In this document: positions 1-8,078 of the stretch, piece after piece | How the letters are laid out: every line of letters starts with the position of its first letter | Numbering within the stretch: the stretch's first letter is position 1 | Virus record (IMG/VR): IMGVR_UViG_3300010885_021047 | Coordinates: 1 to 28,548 of that record | DNA length: 28,548 nt | Reading direction: 5' to 3' (one strand) | Source: a virus | Program-made: the position numbers and the translations under genes | The notes under the pieces: model-generated | What the model was told of the DNA's origin: nothing | The model's input: the letters and a program-made list of their open reading frames with translations, nothing else | Databases searched by the model: none

Positions 1-118
1 CAGGGCTTATAGATTTTACTTCACTTGCTTTATCTCTATACCAGTCTCTTGAGTCAAAATTACCAGGTTTTTTAATACCTTTTCTAGTATCGTCTAATAT
101 CTTAGTAAATATAGGCAT
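1..118 (-). CDS. 5' part of an unidentified small phage protein (runs off the window)
   Basis: The minus strand opens with ATG at 118-116 and stays open to the window edge, giving 39 residues that begin MPIFTKILDDTRKG and include RDWYRDKASEV. The ATG overlaps the stop codon of gene 4 (TAATG, shared A at 118), the same coupled junction used throughout this genome, so the start is well supported. The basic, hydrophilic N-terminus gives no family signature I can name with confidence. Its position directly downstream of the head-completion gene suggests another late virion or morphogenesis protein. That is inference from neighbourhood only. Confidence 0.6.
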   Translation of the reverse strand, partial: MPIFTKILDDTRKGIKKPGNFDSRDWYRDKASEVKSISP

Positions 119-561
119 TAAAATTTATCCAACCCTAATTCTTTTTCTGTTAACACTTTAAATTGCCATTTTCTATCTAAACAATATTGTTCTGCGGCTT
201 TCCATTTGGCTGTGTTAACTCCAAATGTTTTTAATTCGTTAATGTATCTTCTCGTATTTTTTTCTTTTTTGACTGGTATACGAGTTTGAATATCCGGTTT
301 AATCTCTATTACCATTGTATTTATGGTACCGTCTGACGTCTTAGTTCTAACCCAAAAATCTGGAAAATATCTATGTATTTTTTTATCAACTGGGCTAAAA
401 TATGGGATAGTTATTTCTTCTGAAGCCCATTCTAAAACATTAGGATGTGAATCTAAATACCTCATAAACCTTAATTCCCAGAGACTTCGATAAATTATGT
501 TGGTTGGATTACCCTTATATTTACCTGGATTATGTGGTTTAAATCTACCTTTGTATGACAT
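118..561 (-). CDS. 4: gp4-like head completion protein, TnsA-like nuclease fold
   Basis: This 147-residue protein matches the T4 gp4 head-completion family. The N-terminus is MSYKGRFKPHNPGKYKG, followed by IIYRSLWELRFMRYLD and a restriction-endonuclease-like core: E in the WELRFMRYLD helix, PDFWV, then a beta strand VIEIKP. The E...D...ExK arrangement is the TnsA/PD-(D/E)XK nuclease pattern. T4 gp4 acts with gp50/gp65 after DNA packaging to prepare filled heads for tail joining. An in-frame ATG lies at 576, but I chose 561. From the minus strand, a GGCGGA Shine-Dalgarno sits just before 561, family members start M(x)YKG, and the late promoter box at 590-597 would leave only a few bases of leader for an ATG at 576. 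It is transcribed divergently from the baseplate operon and is coupled to the next minus-strand gene by TAATG. Confidence 0.88.
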   Translation of the reverse strand: MSYKGRFKPHNPGKYKGNPTNIIYRSLWELRFMRYLDSHPNVLEWASEEITIPYFSPVDKKIHRYFPDFWVRTKTSDGTINTMVIEIKPDIQTRIPVKKEKNTRRYINELKTFGVNTAKWKAAEQYCLDRKWQFKVLTEKELGLDKF

Positions 562-573
562 TTGTTCCGCCTG

Positions 574-581
574 CATAAATA
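574..581 (+). promoter_or_regulatory. Candidate late promoter box for the baseplate operon
   Basis: The plus strand reads CATAAATA, one mismatch from the T4 late consensus TATAAATA. It sits so that transcription would begin near 587-589 and include the AGGA Shine-Dalgarno at 597-600 ahead of the gp48 start. It interleaves with the minus-strand box at 590-597. It is the only plausible promoter seen before the long plus-strand operon; it could be chance in A+T-rich DNA. Confidence 0.45.
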
Positions 582-589
582 ATATAAGA

Positions 590-597
590 TATTTATA
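590..597 (-). promoter_or_regulatory. T4-type late promoter box for gene 4
   Basis: The minus strand reads TATAAATA, an exact match to the T4 late-promoter consensus recognised by the gp55 sigma factor with gp33/gp45. The predicted transcript start, about 6 bases downstream, would give a leader of roughly 20 bases to the gene 4 ATG at 561, with the GGCGGA ribosome-binding site inside it. The position in a 44-base divergent intergenic gap makes chance less likely, although the region is A+T-rich. Confidence 0.65.
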
Positions 598-605
598 GGA
601 AAAAA

Positions 606-1397
606 ATGATGCAAACTACATTTGCTTTCCCTGCAGAAGAGCCGATTCATTATTGCAGATTAGCACTAAGAAAGTATGGTCGACCTAAACCAGGCTCGGA
701 TGCTAAAACTACAATTCAAGGTGTAATTAGGCTTCCTATGCCTTCTCAGTTAATAGATGATTATAATATTAGAGTTAATGATGTTAATTTTGATTTATTA
801 GGAGCAGCTTCAGGTATGGTAGGCAGAGTGAGTGATTCACTTTCTGCTGGCAAATCAGGCATAGAAATATTTGAAAATGAATTAAAAAATGGTATAAGCG
901 TTCTTAAAACTATTAATTTAACAGCAATGCAAGCTGCAGCAATCGCGCCGGGAATTTCAGATACTGGAGTTGGTAGATTTTTACAATCTCAATCTGGAAT
1001 GGTAAGAAATCCCCACTTAACAACTATTTTTGAAGGTGTAAATTTAAAATCTTATTCTTTTACTTGGAGATTATCTCCTACAAGTAAAGAAGAATCTCGT
1101 CAATTAAATGATATAATTGAATATGTAAAAACGTTTATGCATCCTGCTGTTAATAAAAATAGTGCAGGGTTTGCTTTAGATTATCCTTATATTGCTAATT
1201 TAGATTTTGAAGTTGGACCAGTAGCTTTTTCTCAATTACCTAAAGTAAGAGATTCATTTATTACTAAAGTAGATATTAATTCATCTTCATCTGGAGTTGC
1301 TTTTTTTGCAGATGGGCATCCAGTATCAATAGATCTAACAATTAATTTACAAGAAATAAACACATTAACTAGAGAAGATTTTGGATTTGGAACTTAA
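606..1397 (+). CDS. 48: Baseplate tail-tube cap protein, gp48-like
   Basis: The 263-residue product resembles T4 gp48, which with gp54 caps the baseplate hub and nucleates tail-tube polymerisation. Shared features are the early strand IRLPMPSQL (T4 has IFLPMPSQI), a low-complexity Ala/Gly middle, NPHLTTIF followed by LKSYSFTWRLSPTSKEE (T4: LRSFSFSWSLVPKNQKE), the DYPYIANLDFE segment, and a C-terminus FFADGHPVSIDLTINLQE then LTRED. The length is somewhat below T4 gp48 because the N-terminus is shorter. A strong AGGA lies at 597-600. Tandem ATGs at 606 and 609 are both possible starts; 609 has the better spacing. The stop overlaps the gp53 start as TAATG. I see no separate gp54 gene in the window. 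Confidence 0.85.
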   Translation: MMQTTFAFPAEEPIHYCRLALRKYGRPKPGSDAKTTIQGVIRLPMPSQLIDDYNIRVNDVNFDLLGAASGMVGRVSDSLSAGKSGIEIFENELKNGISVLKTINLTAMQAAAIAPGISDTGVGRFLQSQSGMVRNPHLTTIFEGVNLKSYSFTWRLSPTSKEESRQLNDIIEYVKTFMHPAVNKNSAGFALDYPYIANLDFEVGPVAFSQLPKVRDSFITKVDINSSSSGVAFFADGHPVSIDLTINLQEINTLTREDFGFGT

Positions 1398-1945
1398 TGT
1401 CAATATTTAATTTATATCCATACATTAATTATAATAATCAAAAAGCTACTTATATTTTGGCTAAAGGTGAAATAATATCTCAATATTTAAACAATTATAA
1501 TACTTTTTATAATTATACAATAAAAGATGGTGAGCGTGCAGATATAGTTGCATATAAAGAATACGATGACTCATCTTTAGATTGGATAATATATGTTATT
1601 AATAATGTAATAGATCCCTATTATGATTGGTATATGACGTATGATAATTTTGTTTCATACTTAGAAAGTAAATATAACATTGCTGCATATAAATTGACAG
1701 GTATACCACATCATTATTATTATGCAGGGCTTCCATCTGACTCATCAGACATTATTGCATCCTATAATTATACAATGACACCAGAAAATTATATTAATTT
1801 AAATAGACCTGCTGGATGGCAGTCTGTAAGTATTTGGGATTATGAAAATAAAATAAACGAAGATAAAAGAGATATTAAATTACTTAAACCAAATTACATT
1901 GATAATTTTCAACAACAATTTAAAAATTTGTTTATAAATGGCTAA
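1397..1945 (+). CDS. 53: Baseplate wedge protein, gp53-like
   Basis: The 182-residue protein matches the gp53 baseplate-wedge family. It has a Tyr/Asn-rich N-terminal region, then DSSLDWIIYVINNVIDPYYDWYMTYDNF, which parallels the T4 gp53 core PQLYWVLLMCNDNYDPYYGW. The C-terminus INEDKRDIKLLKPNYI parallels the T4 ENEKLRQIKIIAKSDI segment. In T4, gp53 clamps adjacent wedges around the hub and allows the six wedges to join. The length is close to T4 gp53 (196 residues). It is coupled by TAATG to gp48 upstream and overlaps the hub gene downstream by 8 bases, consistent with stoichiometric co-translation. Confidence 0.85.
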   Translation: MSIFNLYPYINYNNQKATYILAKGEIISQYLNNYNTFYNYTIKDGERADIVAYKEYDDSSLDWIIYVINNVIDPYYDWYMTYDNFVSYLESKYNIAAYKLTGIPHHYYYAGLPSDSSDIIASYNYTMTPENYINLNRPAGWQSVSIWDYENKINEDKRDIKLLKPNYIDNFQQQFKNLFING

Positions 1946-3377
1946 TTTAAATCCTTTAGAATTAAAAATAGAAGATATAACTATTGAGAAATTTAATGGG
2001 GCAGACAAACAAAGTTTGAGACCTCAATTTGTTGAACTTAGCATTTATCAATCTTTATTTGAACCTGTCATAAAAGCAGAAATGCTTATTAATGATAATA
2101 TTGGGTTGTTTGTTAATTATCCTTTAACAGGTGAAGAATTAATAACCGTTTATTACAAACATCTTATTAATACTGATTCTGGATATTCTTCTAGTTCTAT
2201 TCAATCTAAACAAATTCAATTTATTATTAAAGGTGTTAGAGATATTGCTGTATCAGATAGAGCAAGATCTATGATGTTTATTATTGATCTTGTAAGCGTT
2301 GAATTTTTACAAAATGTAAGAAAATATGTTTCTCATGCATACAATGATCTTCTAGAAGATGCAGCAGAAAAAGTATTTGATGAATATATTTTACCAGATA
2401 CTCAAACAAGATTTAAAACCACTAAAAATTTCTATAAAGAACCATCGGTAAAAGTGCGCAGATTTATTATACCTAATTTAAGACCATTTCAGGCTATTCA
2501 ATGGTTGGCTAAACATGCAGTTTCTAAAGATCATGATAATAAATTTTTATATTTGTTTTATGAAAATTTCGATGGGTTTAATTTTGTAACTATGCAATCT
2601 TTAATTGAAACTGCTCAACAGCAAATTGTTGAGTTAATGACCAATCAATACCGTTATACTTCTGATACTGAAATTTTAAATAAAACAGATGGTAATGATG
2701 TAAACCAAGATTTAAGAATTATTACTAATATAGTACATAATAAAAGATTTTCTTCTATAGAAAAAATAATGGGTGGTTATTATCAAAATGAATTATTTGA
2801 AATTAGTTTATTGCAAAAATCGTATAATTCTACTTCAACAGAATTAGATCCGGTTTCTAATGATAAATTATCTTTAGGTCAAAACCCATTAAATACTAAA
2901 GAATATATAAACTATGTTAAAAATACAAAAAGCGAAACTGAGTATTCAAATAGAATAAGATACATCATTAACAATTATGAGGACTTTGATACTGAAAATA
3001 GATCACAGCCTGATTATAGATATAAATTTGGTGCAACTACTAAATTTCTTCATGCTCTAAATCAAATAGATTTAACTATTACTGTACCTGCTAATTTAAA
3101 TTTAAATGTGGGTGATGTTATATACTGTAACTTACCAGAGACACACGGGTTTAATAATGTCTCTTTCGATAGATATATTAGCGGGATGTTTATTATTTCA
3201 GAAGCTAAGCATGTAATAGGAATAGGTAATAGAGCGGCTACTAGTTTAAGAATTTATAAAGACGGATATACTAATAAGTTGTTTGAATCATCTTTATATA
3301 ATGCAGAATCTGTTCAAAGAGGTGATAGTGTTATTGAACCTGCAACCGGTAAACTAGTACGTTCAGGTGGTGCATGA
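1938..3377 (+). CDS. 27: Baseplate hub protein, gp27-like
   Basis: The 479-residue protein sits between gp53 and the gp5-like spike protein, where T4-like phages place their hub. The N-terminal part (FVELSIYQSLFEPVIKAEML, then a TGEELITVYYKH strand) has the beta-rich pattern of gp27/gpD-type hub tube domains. The C-terminal part (TITVPANLNLNVGDVIYCNL then RYISGMFIISEAKHVI) is the second tube-like domain with the usual late strand IxGxFIIxxxxH. In T4, a gp27 trimer forms the torus that holds the gp5 spike. It is longer than T4 gp27 (391 residues). Its stop overlaps the next start as ATGA. Assignment rests on the pattern and gene order. Confidence 0.72.
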   Translation: MANLNPLELKIEDITIEKFNGADKQSLRPQFVELSIYQSLFEPVIKAEMLINDNIGLFVNYPLTGEELITVYYKHLINTDSGYSSSSIQSKQIQFIIKGVRDIAVSDRARSMMFIIDLVSVEFLQNVRKYVSHAYNDLLEDAAEKVFDEYILPDTQTRFKTTKNFYKEPSVKVRRFIIPNLRPFQAIQWLAKHAVSKDHDNKFLYLFYENFDGFNFVTMQSLIETAQQQIVELMTNQYRYTSDTEILNKTDGNDVNQDLRIITNIVHNKRFSSIEKIMGGYYQNELFEISLLQKSYNSTSTELDPVSNDKLSLGQNPLNTKEYINYVKNTKSETEYSNRIRYIINNYEDFDTENRSQPDYRYKFGATTKFLHALNQIDLTITVPANLNLNVGDVIYCNLPETHGFNNVSFDRYISGMFIISEAKHVIGIGNRAATSLRIYKDGYTNKLFESSLYNAESVQRGDSVIEPATGKLVRSGGA

Positions 3378-4315
3378 TAGAGAGTGATTTTTACGGAGAT
3401 AAATTTAGGTGGTTTGTAGGCGTCGTCAAAGATGTAGGCGATGATAGATCACGTGTTCGTGTTAGAATATTTGGTATACACCATACAGAAGATTTAGTAA
3501 GAGTGTCTGATGGAGATCTTCCTTGGGCTATGGTAATGTACCCTACAACAGGTGGTCAAACATCTGGAGGAAGTGTAAGTCATGGTTTAAGAAATGGATC
3601 ATGGGTTGTAGGATTTTTTGTTGATGGGGAAGATTCACAACAACCAATAGTAATTGGAGCTATTAACGGAGGGTTTGGGTCTACAAATAATTCACCTCCT
3701 GAAGGTCCTAACTATAATACTAACAGTAATTTTTATGGTTCTTCTACACCTACAAATGATCCTAACGCTAGTATAGATACCCCATCAACTCAACTTACTG
3801 GCAATGATAATACAATAAAAGCTTATAATTATTTTTGGGAAAAAATTTCATCTGAAAATAATTTTACAGGCGATAAAAAATGTATTGTAGCTGCTATAGT
3901 AGGAAATTTAATGGTAGAATCAGGTGATAGTTTAAATCCACAAGCTTATAATCCAAACGATTTAGGTCAATCTTCTTATGGAATAGCACAATGGAGATCT
4001 GGTAAGTATGATAGAGCAACTCCGTTTTTTAGATTTTGTGGTTGTACCGCTAATGTAACTCCTCCTAACTTACCTACATTAGACAGGCAATTAGATTTTG
4101 TATGGCATGAGTTTCATACTACTGAAAGAGCAGCTTACAGTAAACTTTTAACTTCTTCAACAATACAAGATGCTATACAAGGTATGATATCTTATGAAAG
4201 AGATGAGTCCTATAAAAATGGTAGAGTAGATACAACTAATAGAACTTATCTTAGAAAATTAGCAAAAGCTAGACAAGTTCTATCTTCTTATTCTTACTCA
4301 GGAAATAGTGTATGA
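3374..4315 (+). CDS. 5: Spike protein gp5-like: OB-fold plus tail lysozyme domain
   Basis: The 313-residue protein has two parts. Residues 1-100 form the gp5 N-terminal OB fold: FVGVVKDVGDD, RVRVRIFGIH, DLPWAMVMYPTT, GSWVVGFFVDGED and QQPIVIGAI are close to gp5 family signatures. A low-complexity Asn/Thr/Ser/Pro linker (about 105-145) precedes a helical muralytic domain (about 150-305) of the phage tail lysozyme type, with AAIVGNLMVESGD carrying the likely catalytic Glu182, then SSYGIAQWRSGKYDR. T4 gp5 joins OB fold, T4-type lysozyme and beta-helix in one chain. Here the beta-helix is on a separate gene and the lysozyme is of a different family. It should sit under the hub and digest peptidoglycan during infection. 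ATGA junctions lie on both sides. Confidence 0.85.
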   Translation: MIESDFYGDKFRWFVGVVKDVGDDRSRVRVRIFGIHHTEDLVRVSDGDLPWAMVMYPTTGGQTSGGSVSHGLRNGSWVVGFFVDGEDSQQPIVIGAINGGFGSTNNSPPEGPNYNTNSNFYGSSTPTNDPNASIDTPSTQLTGNDNTIKAYNYFWEKISSENNFTGDKKCIVAAIVGNLMVESGDSLNPQAYNPNDLGQSSYGIAQWRSGKYDRATPFFRFCGCTANVTPPNLPTLDRQLDFVWHEFHTTERAAYSKLLTSSTIQDAIQGMISYERDESYKNGRVDTTNRTYLRKLAKARQVLSSYSYSGNSV

Positions 4316-4692
4316 ACAAAGTATCTCCAGAAGCTATAGCATACTGTAAAAATTTATCTTTTGATTTTTCTAACACACTTAGAAATGAGAATGTAAATTT
4401 AAATGATTACTCTAATTATACTTTTATTATAGACGTTAATGGTATTGTATATCAGTCTTCTTCTGCTAATGAAAGCAGCGCTTCTGTTATAATTATTGGA
4501 GGTTTGGACGGATTTGCTAATGAAAAAATGGAAAGACTTTATTCTAATTTTTTTATTACTGAAACTCAAAAAGTTACACTCTATAAAGCTATAAAAGAAC
4601 TAGCTAAGTATTACGACTCTGCGCAAATTACTAGTAGTAACGATAAACTACAGCAATCTCTTTATGCTCTTTATGCTAACTATTGTGGATAA
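4312..4692 (+). CDS. Small spike-cluster protein resembling a zinc-less amidase (T7-lysozyme fold)
   Basis: The 126-residue protein has a run of segments that line up, in order and spacing, with the N-acetylmuramoyl-L-alanine amidase (Amidase_2) fold. YTFIIDVNGIVYQ (36-48) corresponds to the family yHfxIxrdGtvyq. SVIIIGGLDGF (58-68) corresponds to SIGVCLVGGID in T7 lysozyme. FITETQKVTLYKAIKELAKYY (81-101) corresponds to the FTPAQ helix. The zinc-binding residues are absent: no HCSAT-like N-terminal His motif, and the family AHHEV position reads SSND (108-111). The protein is probably not an active amidase and may be a structural or peptidoglycan-binding relic. It is ATGA-coupled to the lysozyme gene and ends 3 bases before the beta-helix gene. 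The fold call is by eye. Confidence 0.55.
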   Translation: MNKVSPEAIAYCKNLSFDFSNTLRNENVNLNDYSNYTFIIDVNGIVYQSSSANESSASVIIIGGLDGFANEKMERLYSNFFITETQKVTLYKAIKELAKYYDSAQITSSNDKLQQSLYALYANYCG

Positions 4693-4695
4693 AAA

Positions 4696-6561
4696 ATGAC
4701 AATTGATAAATTTACATCTGATCCAGAAAGAGTAAAATTTTATACTAATCAAACCAATGATGGTATTTCTAGATCACAAGCACCACAATTAATAGGAAGT
4801 GGGGGTAATCCATCTCCTTATTATGAAGTTACTGTTAAAGATAAACCTGGGTTAGGGAGCGATCAAACTATTACCCATACAGGGCCAGGCGCAGGGGTAC
4901 CTGGCGGAATAGGTAATTCAACAGATCTTCAAGGATTTGTTTCTGCTACAGGTAATAAAATAGTAATTGATAATTCTTTTGGCTCTGACACAGTAACGTT
5001 ACAGCATCATTCTGGTGCAACTATTCTTATAGACGCAGATGGTTCTATTCATATGATATCATCTGGCAAAAAAGGTTTTGGGTTAGTTGCACCCCGTGGT
5101 GACGGTACTATTTTTTCTTTAGGTCATATGATACTAAAAGGTGATGGAAGAATAACAGTTGAAACAAAAGGTGATTTAGATTTTAATGTGGGTGGTAGTG
5201 TTAATTTTCATGTAGGAGCAGATGTTTCTTATCATGTAAAAGGTTCAATGCAAGAAGTAATAGATGGTGGTAAAATTGTAGAAGTAGTAAAAGATATGGC
5301 TACTACAGTTGCAGGTGACAATAGATTAACAGTTGCTGGTAATATGCAGACCCAAGTTACAGGTAATAAAATTATTGATACTGGTGGTGATTTTACTACA
5401 AGACATGATGGTGCAGTTTCTATTAATACACAAAAGACATTAAAAGCAATTGCTAAAGCACTTATTTCTATTGATACTAAAGACACATATACTGTAACGG
5501 CAACTGGTGATATGAAGCAACAATCACAAGGTATAATAGATATGATTGCTAAAGGCAATCTTACTTTAGAAACTAAAGGTAATTATGCGTCTATATCATC
5601 TGGCACTTCTAAAGTATCTTCAACAGGATCTTTATCTCTCAACACATCAGCAGGGATGGGTGTATATGCCTCAGGTGAAATTGCTATAAAAGGATCAGAT
5701 ACTACTATTCAAACAAGTGGTTCACCTAGTGTAGATTCAGCATCAGATGCTGCAGATACTGCAACAGCTCCTCTTGCTCAATATGCGCCTGCTAATACTA
5801 TTATAGATAATATAACTACTATTAGAGTAGCACCAGATTTTCCTCTTAATGCTAAAAATATATCTAAAGAAGAATTTTCATTATATAAAAATGAAGGGTC
5901 TAATCCTAATCCTAAAGCAGAAGCTTCAGCTGCTCCTAATACAGGATCTGGAGCAGTACCAGAAATAAAAGATAGTGGTGTTAGTGCAGAGCCTGTATCT
6001 CTTAGTACATACGATAAACCTGCTGGGGGTGTAACTGCTAATGGTAAAGCAGAACAAAATCCTCTTCCAATACCTTCATCTGTTTATAATTCTAATGAAA
6101 AAATATCTAGACATATTACGGTTGGTCAAGTATTAGGGTTAAGAGGTGTACCTCAACCTCAGCAAAAACAAGTTTTAATAGAAGCAATGAATGTAGCCTG
6201 GAATATGTTAGACCCGCTTATAGAACACTTTGGTAGTAGAGTTGAGATAACTTCTTGGTGGAGAAATTGTACTACTCACCATGTTAAAGGAAGCGCTGTA
6301 GATATAAGAGCTTCTAATAAAAATGATGTATCTCTTACTGCTGAAATTGCAGCATATGCTAGAGATAATTTACCGTATAATAGAATCTTTTTAGAAAAAA
6401 ATTCATCTCCTGGCATTCACTGTCATATTGAATCTGCACAGCCCGGACAACAAGGTGGCGGTCTAGTACTAACATGTGCTGATGAACATTGTAACTCATC
6501 TATTCCTGGATTAAAATTATCTTATGCTGTAGCAGCACTAGAAGGTAGACACTATGGCTAA
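4696..6561 (+). CDS. Spike beta-helix protein with C-terminal M15 peptidase domain
   Basis: The 621-residue protein has three regions. Residues 1-95 form an N-terminal adaptor. Residues about 95-340 are beta-helical, with short repeated strands and Gly turns (VGGSVNFHVGADVSYHVKG, VAGDNRLTVAGN, TGNKIIDTGGDF), like the gp5 C-terminal needle. An Ala/Ser/Pro-rich linker follows (about 340-460), then a Peptidase_M15-type domain (about 465-590). In that domain I see WWRN, then HxxGxAxD (His529, Asp536), LEK with Glu567, and HCH (His575/His577), which are the expected zinc and catalytic positions. M15 enzymes cleave D-Ala or cross-bridge peptide bonds in peptidoglycan. The protein most likely completes the gp5 trimer as a separate needle carrying its own wall-cutting tip. 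Its stop overlaps the next gene by 8 bases. Confidence 0.8.
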   Translation: MTIDKFTSDPERVKFYTNQTNDGISRSQAPQLIGSGGNPSPYYEVTVKDKPGLGSDQTITHTGPGAGVPGGIGNSTDLQGFVSATGNKIVIDNSFGSDTVTLQHHSGATILIDADGSIHMISSGKKGFGLVAPRGDGTIFSLGHMILKGDGRITVETKGDLDFNVGGSVNFHVGADVSYHVKGSMQEVIDGGKIVEVVKDMATTVAGDNRLTVAGNMQTQVTGNKIIDTGGDFTTRHDGAVSINTQKTLKAIAKALISIDTKDTYTVTATGDMKQQSQGIIDMIAKGNLTLETKGNYASISSGTSKVSSTGSLSLNTSAGMGVYASGEIAIKGSDTTIQTSGSPSVDSASDAADTATAPLAQYAPANTIIDNITTIRVAPDFPLNAKNISKEEFSLYKNEGSNPNPKAEASAAPNTGSGAVPEIKDSGVSAEPVSLSTYDKPAGGVTANGKAEQNPLPIPSSVYNSNEKISRHITVGQVLGLRGVPQPQQKQVLIEAMNVAWNMLDPLIEHFGSRVEITSWWRNCTTHHVKGSAVDIRASNKNDVSLTAEIAAYARDNLPYNRIFLEKNSSPGIHCHIESAQPGQQGGGLVLTCADEHCNSSIPGLKLSYAVAALEGRHYG

Positions 6562-8071
6562 TATTCAATTTGATCCTAACGGTAATCCATATTCTTCTAT
6601 CCCTAGCCCGGGTATGAATAAAGATACAATGGCTGATATACAAAAAAGTCTATTGCATAAACCTGGATATTATGGTGACCAGGAGTTAAAAAATTCTCAT
6701 GTTGCTTTTAATAATGCTGTACAAAATACTGCTCAACTTACCGGGCTTGCTAATTATTTAAAAACTGCAAACCAACCTAAAAATTATTCTAGAACTAATA
6801 ATAATTATATTTTATCTACTTTAGAAAAACAAGCCATAACAAATAAATGTAATGAACTATCTTCTTATGGTCAGGTACCATATGATACTTTAGAGACATT
6901 TTTTTATATTTTAGCAGCAATAGATACGCCTTATGATCTTCAGTATGTTTCTGCAGTTACAGGTATAGAACAATTAAGTGATAGAATATATTTAAGAAAC
7001 GTATCAGGTATATGTGCGATTCCAGATATCTATAAGGTAGGATATTTGTCCCAAGGTGTGGCAACTGTAAATCAAAGATATGCTTCTCAATTTGGTAACG
7101 TTGATTATTATGGTGACTATACTCAGTCAAGTACCGGATCTTTAATAAGCAGTTCAAGATATGCTAGCAATTTAGGAGTGATAGGGCAAGTAGCTCTTTC
7201 TGTTGCTTCTAGCTTTGTTGGATACGGGGGTACGCTTTCTAAAACTCCTTCACTTTCAAATTATGCAATTACTTCTGCAGTAAACGCTCTGTCTGGCTAT
7301 TCAAGCGGGGCAACTTTATCACCTCAATCTTACAGTGCTATTCTTAATCCTACAGCAACTGCTAAGAATTTTGCAACATTAGCAGGGCAGGATGCTATTG
7401 GAAGTCTACTTAATATGACTCCTTTAGGAGGAGCAATGGGTTCATTTGGTGCCTTAGGTGGTGTTGTAGCTAGTATGTTATTAGGACAATCTGGGGGCAA
7501 TTCTGTTGGTGGGTATATGTCTCAGGTACTGTTTGGCCAAAGAATGAAATCTTCACAGATTGCAAACAATCCTATGCTTATTCCTCCTTCTTATGCCGGA
7601 AGAGCTTTCTTTGGAGAGGCTCCTGTATCGTTCCCTGCTATTGATCAAGTATTCTGCAGAAGAATAGGATCTTTTGGTCATACTAATGGAAGCAATGGTA
7701 CTGTTAGTTTTGGAATGCAAAATTTTGGTTCTTTTGGCGGCGCTATTTCTTTAACTTCTATGGTTTCTAATTTATTGTTAGGTACTTCAGAAGCACCAGA
7801 TCCAAGCACATATATGGGTCAGCAATTAAGCAATACAACAGAAAATATTGCAAATGTTTTAAATATTAGTCCTTTTTCTAAAATAGAACCAAGAAGATCA
7901 GATAATGGCATACCATTCCTACTTGGAATGAGTGCAGCATTAGTAGGTGAGACCTTCTCTCCTTTTGGTTCTAAAACATTTACAGAAGGTTGGAAATTAG
8001 CTGCTTCAACCGGTAACGATATACAAAAATACAACCCTCAATACATGGAAGTATGTAGAACGTCACTATAA
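6554..8071 (+). CDS. Unknown 505-residue protein of the baseplate cluster
   Basis: I do not recognise this family. The N-terminal third (to about residue 200) is hydrophilic, with a Tyr-rich stretch around DTLETFFYILAAIDTPYDLQ. Residues about 200-320 are Ala/Gly/Ser-rich with hydrophobic segments (IGQVALSVASSFVGYG near 205, GALGGVVASMLLG near 298) that could be packed helices or membrane-active segments. A further Gly-rich segment GSFGGAISLTSMVSNLLLG follows near 395. The C-terminus is mixed. There is no signal peptide. It overlaps the spike gene by 8 bases and directly precedes gene 25, so a virion role at the hub-wedge interface or an ejected protein is plausible. That role is inference from context and composition only. 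Confidence 0.7.
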   Translation: MANIQFDPNGNPYSSIPSPGMNKDTMADIQKSLLHKPGYYGDQELKNSHVAFNNAVQNTAQLTGLANYLKTANQPKNYSRTNNNYILSTLEKQAITNKCNELSSYGQVPYDTLETFFYILAAIDTPYDLQYVSAVTGIEQLSDRIYLRNVSGICAIPDIYKVGYLSQGVATVNQRYASQFGNVDYYGDYTQSSTGSLISSSRYASNLGVIGQVALSVASSFVGYGGTLSKTPSLSNYAITSAVNALSGYSSGATLSPQSYSAILNPTATAKNFATLAGQDAIGSLLNMTPLGGAMGSFGALGGVVASMLLGQSGGNSVGGYMSQVLFGQRMKSSQIANNPMLIPPSYAGRAFFGEAPVSFPAIDQVFCRRIGSFGHTNGSNGTVSFGMQNFGSFGGAISLTSMVSNLLLGTSEAPDPSTYMGQQLSNTTENIANVLNISPFSKIEPRRSDNGIPFLLGMSAALVGETFSPFGSKTFTEGWKLAASTGNDIQKYNPQYMEVCRTSL

Positions 8072-8078
8072 ATATATA

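Noticed and set aside
5232-5558. Minus-strand open frame of 108 codons inside the beta-helix gene
   Set aside because: It lies antisense to a clear spike protein, with hydrophobic repetitive sequence generated by the complementary codons and no ribosome-binding context.
8067-8074. Perfect TATAAATA late-promoter match just before gene 25
   Set aside because: It lies four bases before the ATG, so a transcript would begin at or inside the start codon. The family-conserved start MATTNKFYSD argues against a later start. It is probably chance in A+T-rich DNA, though it was noted because of the exact match.
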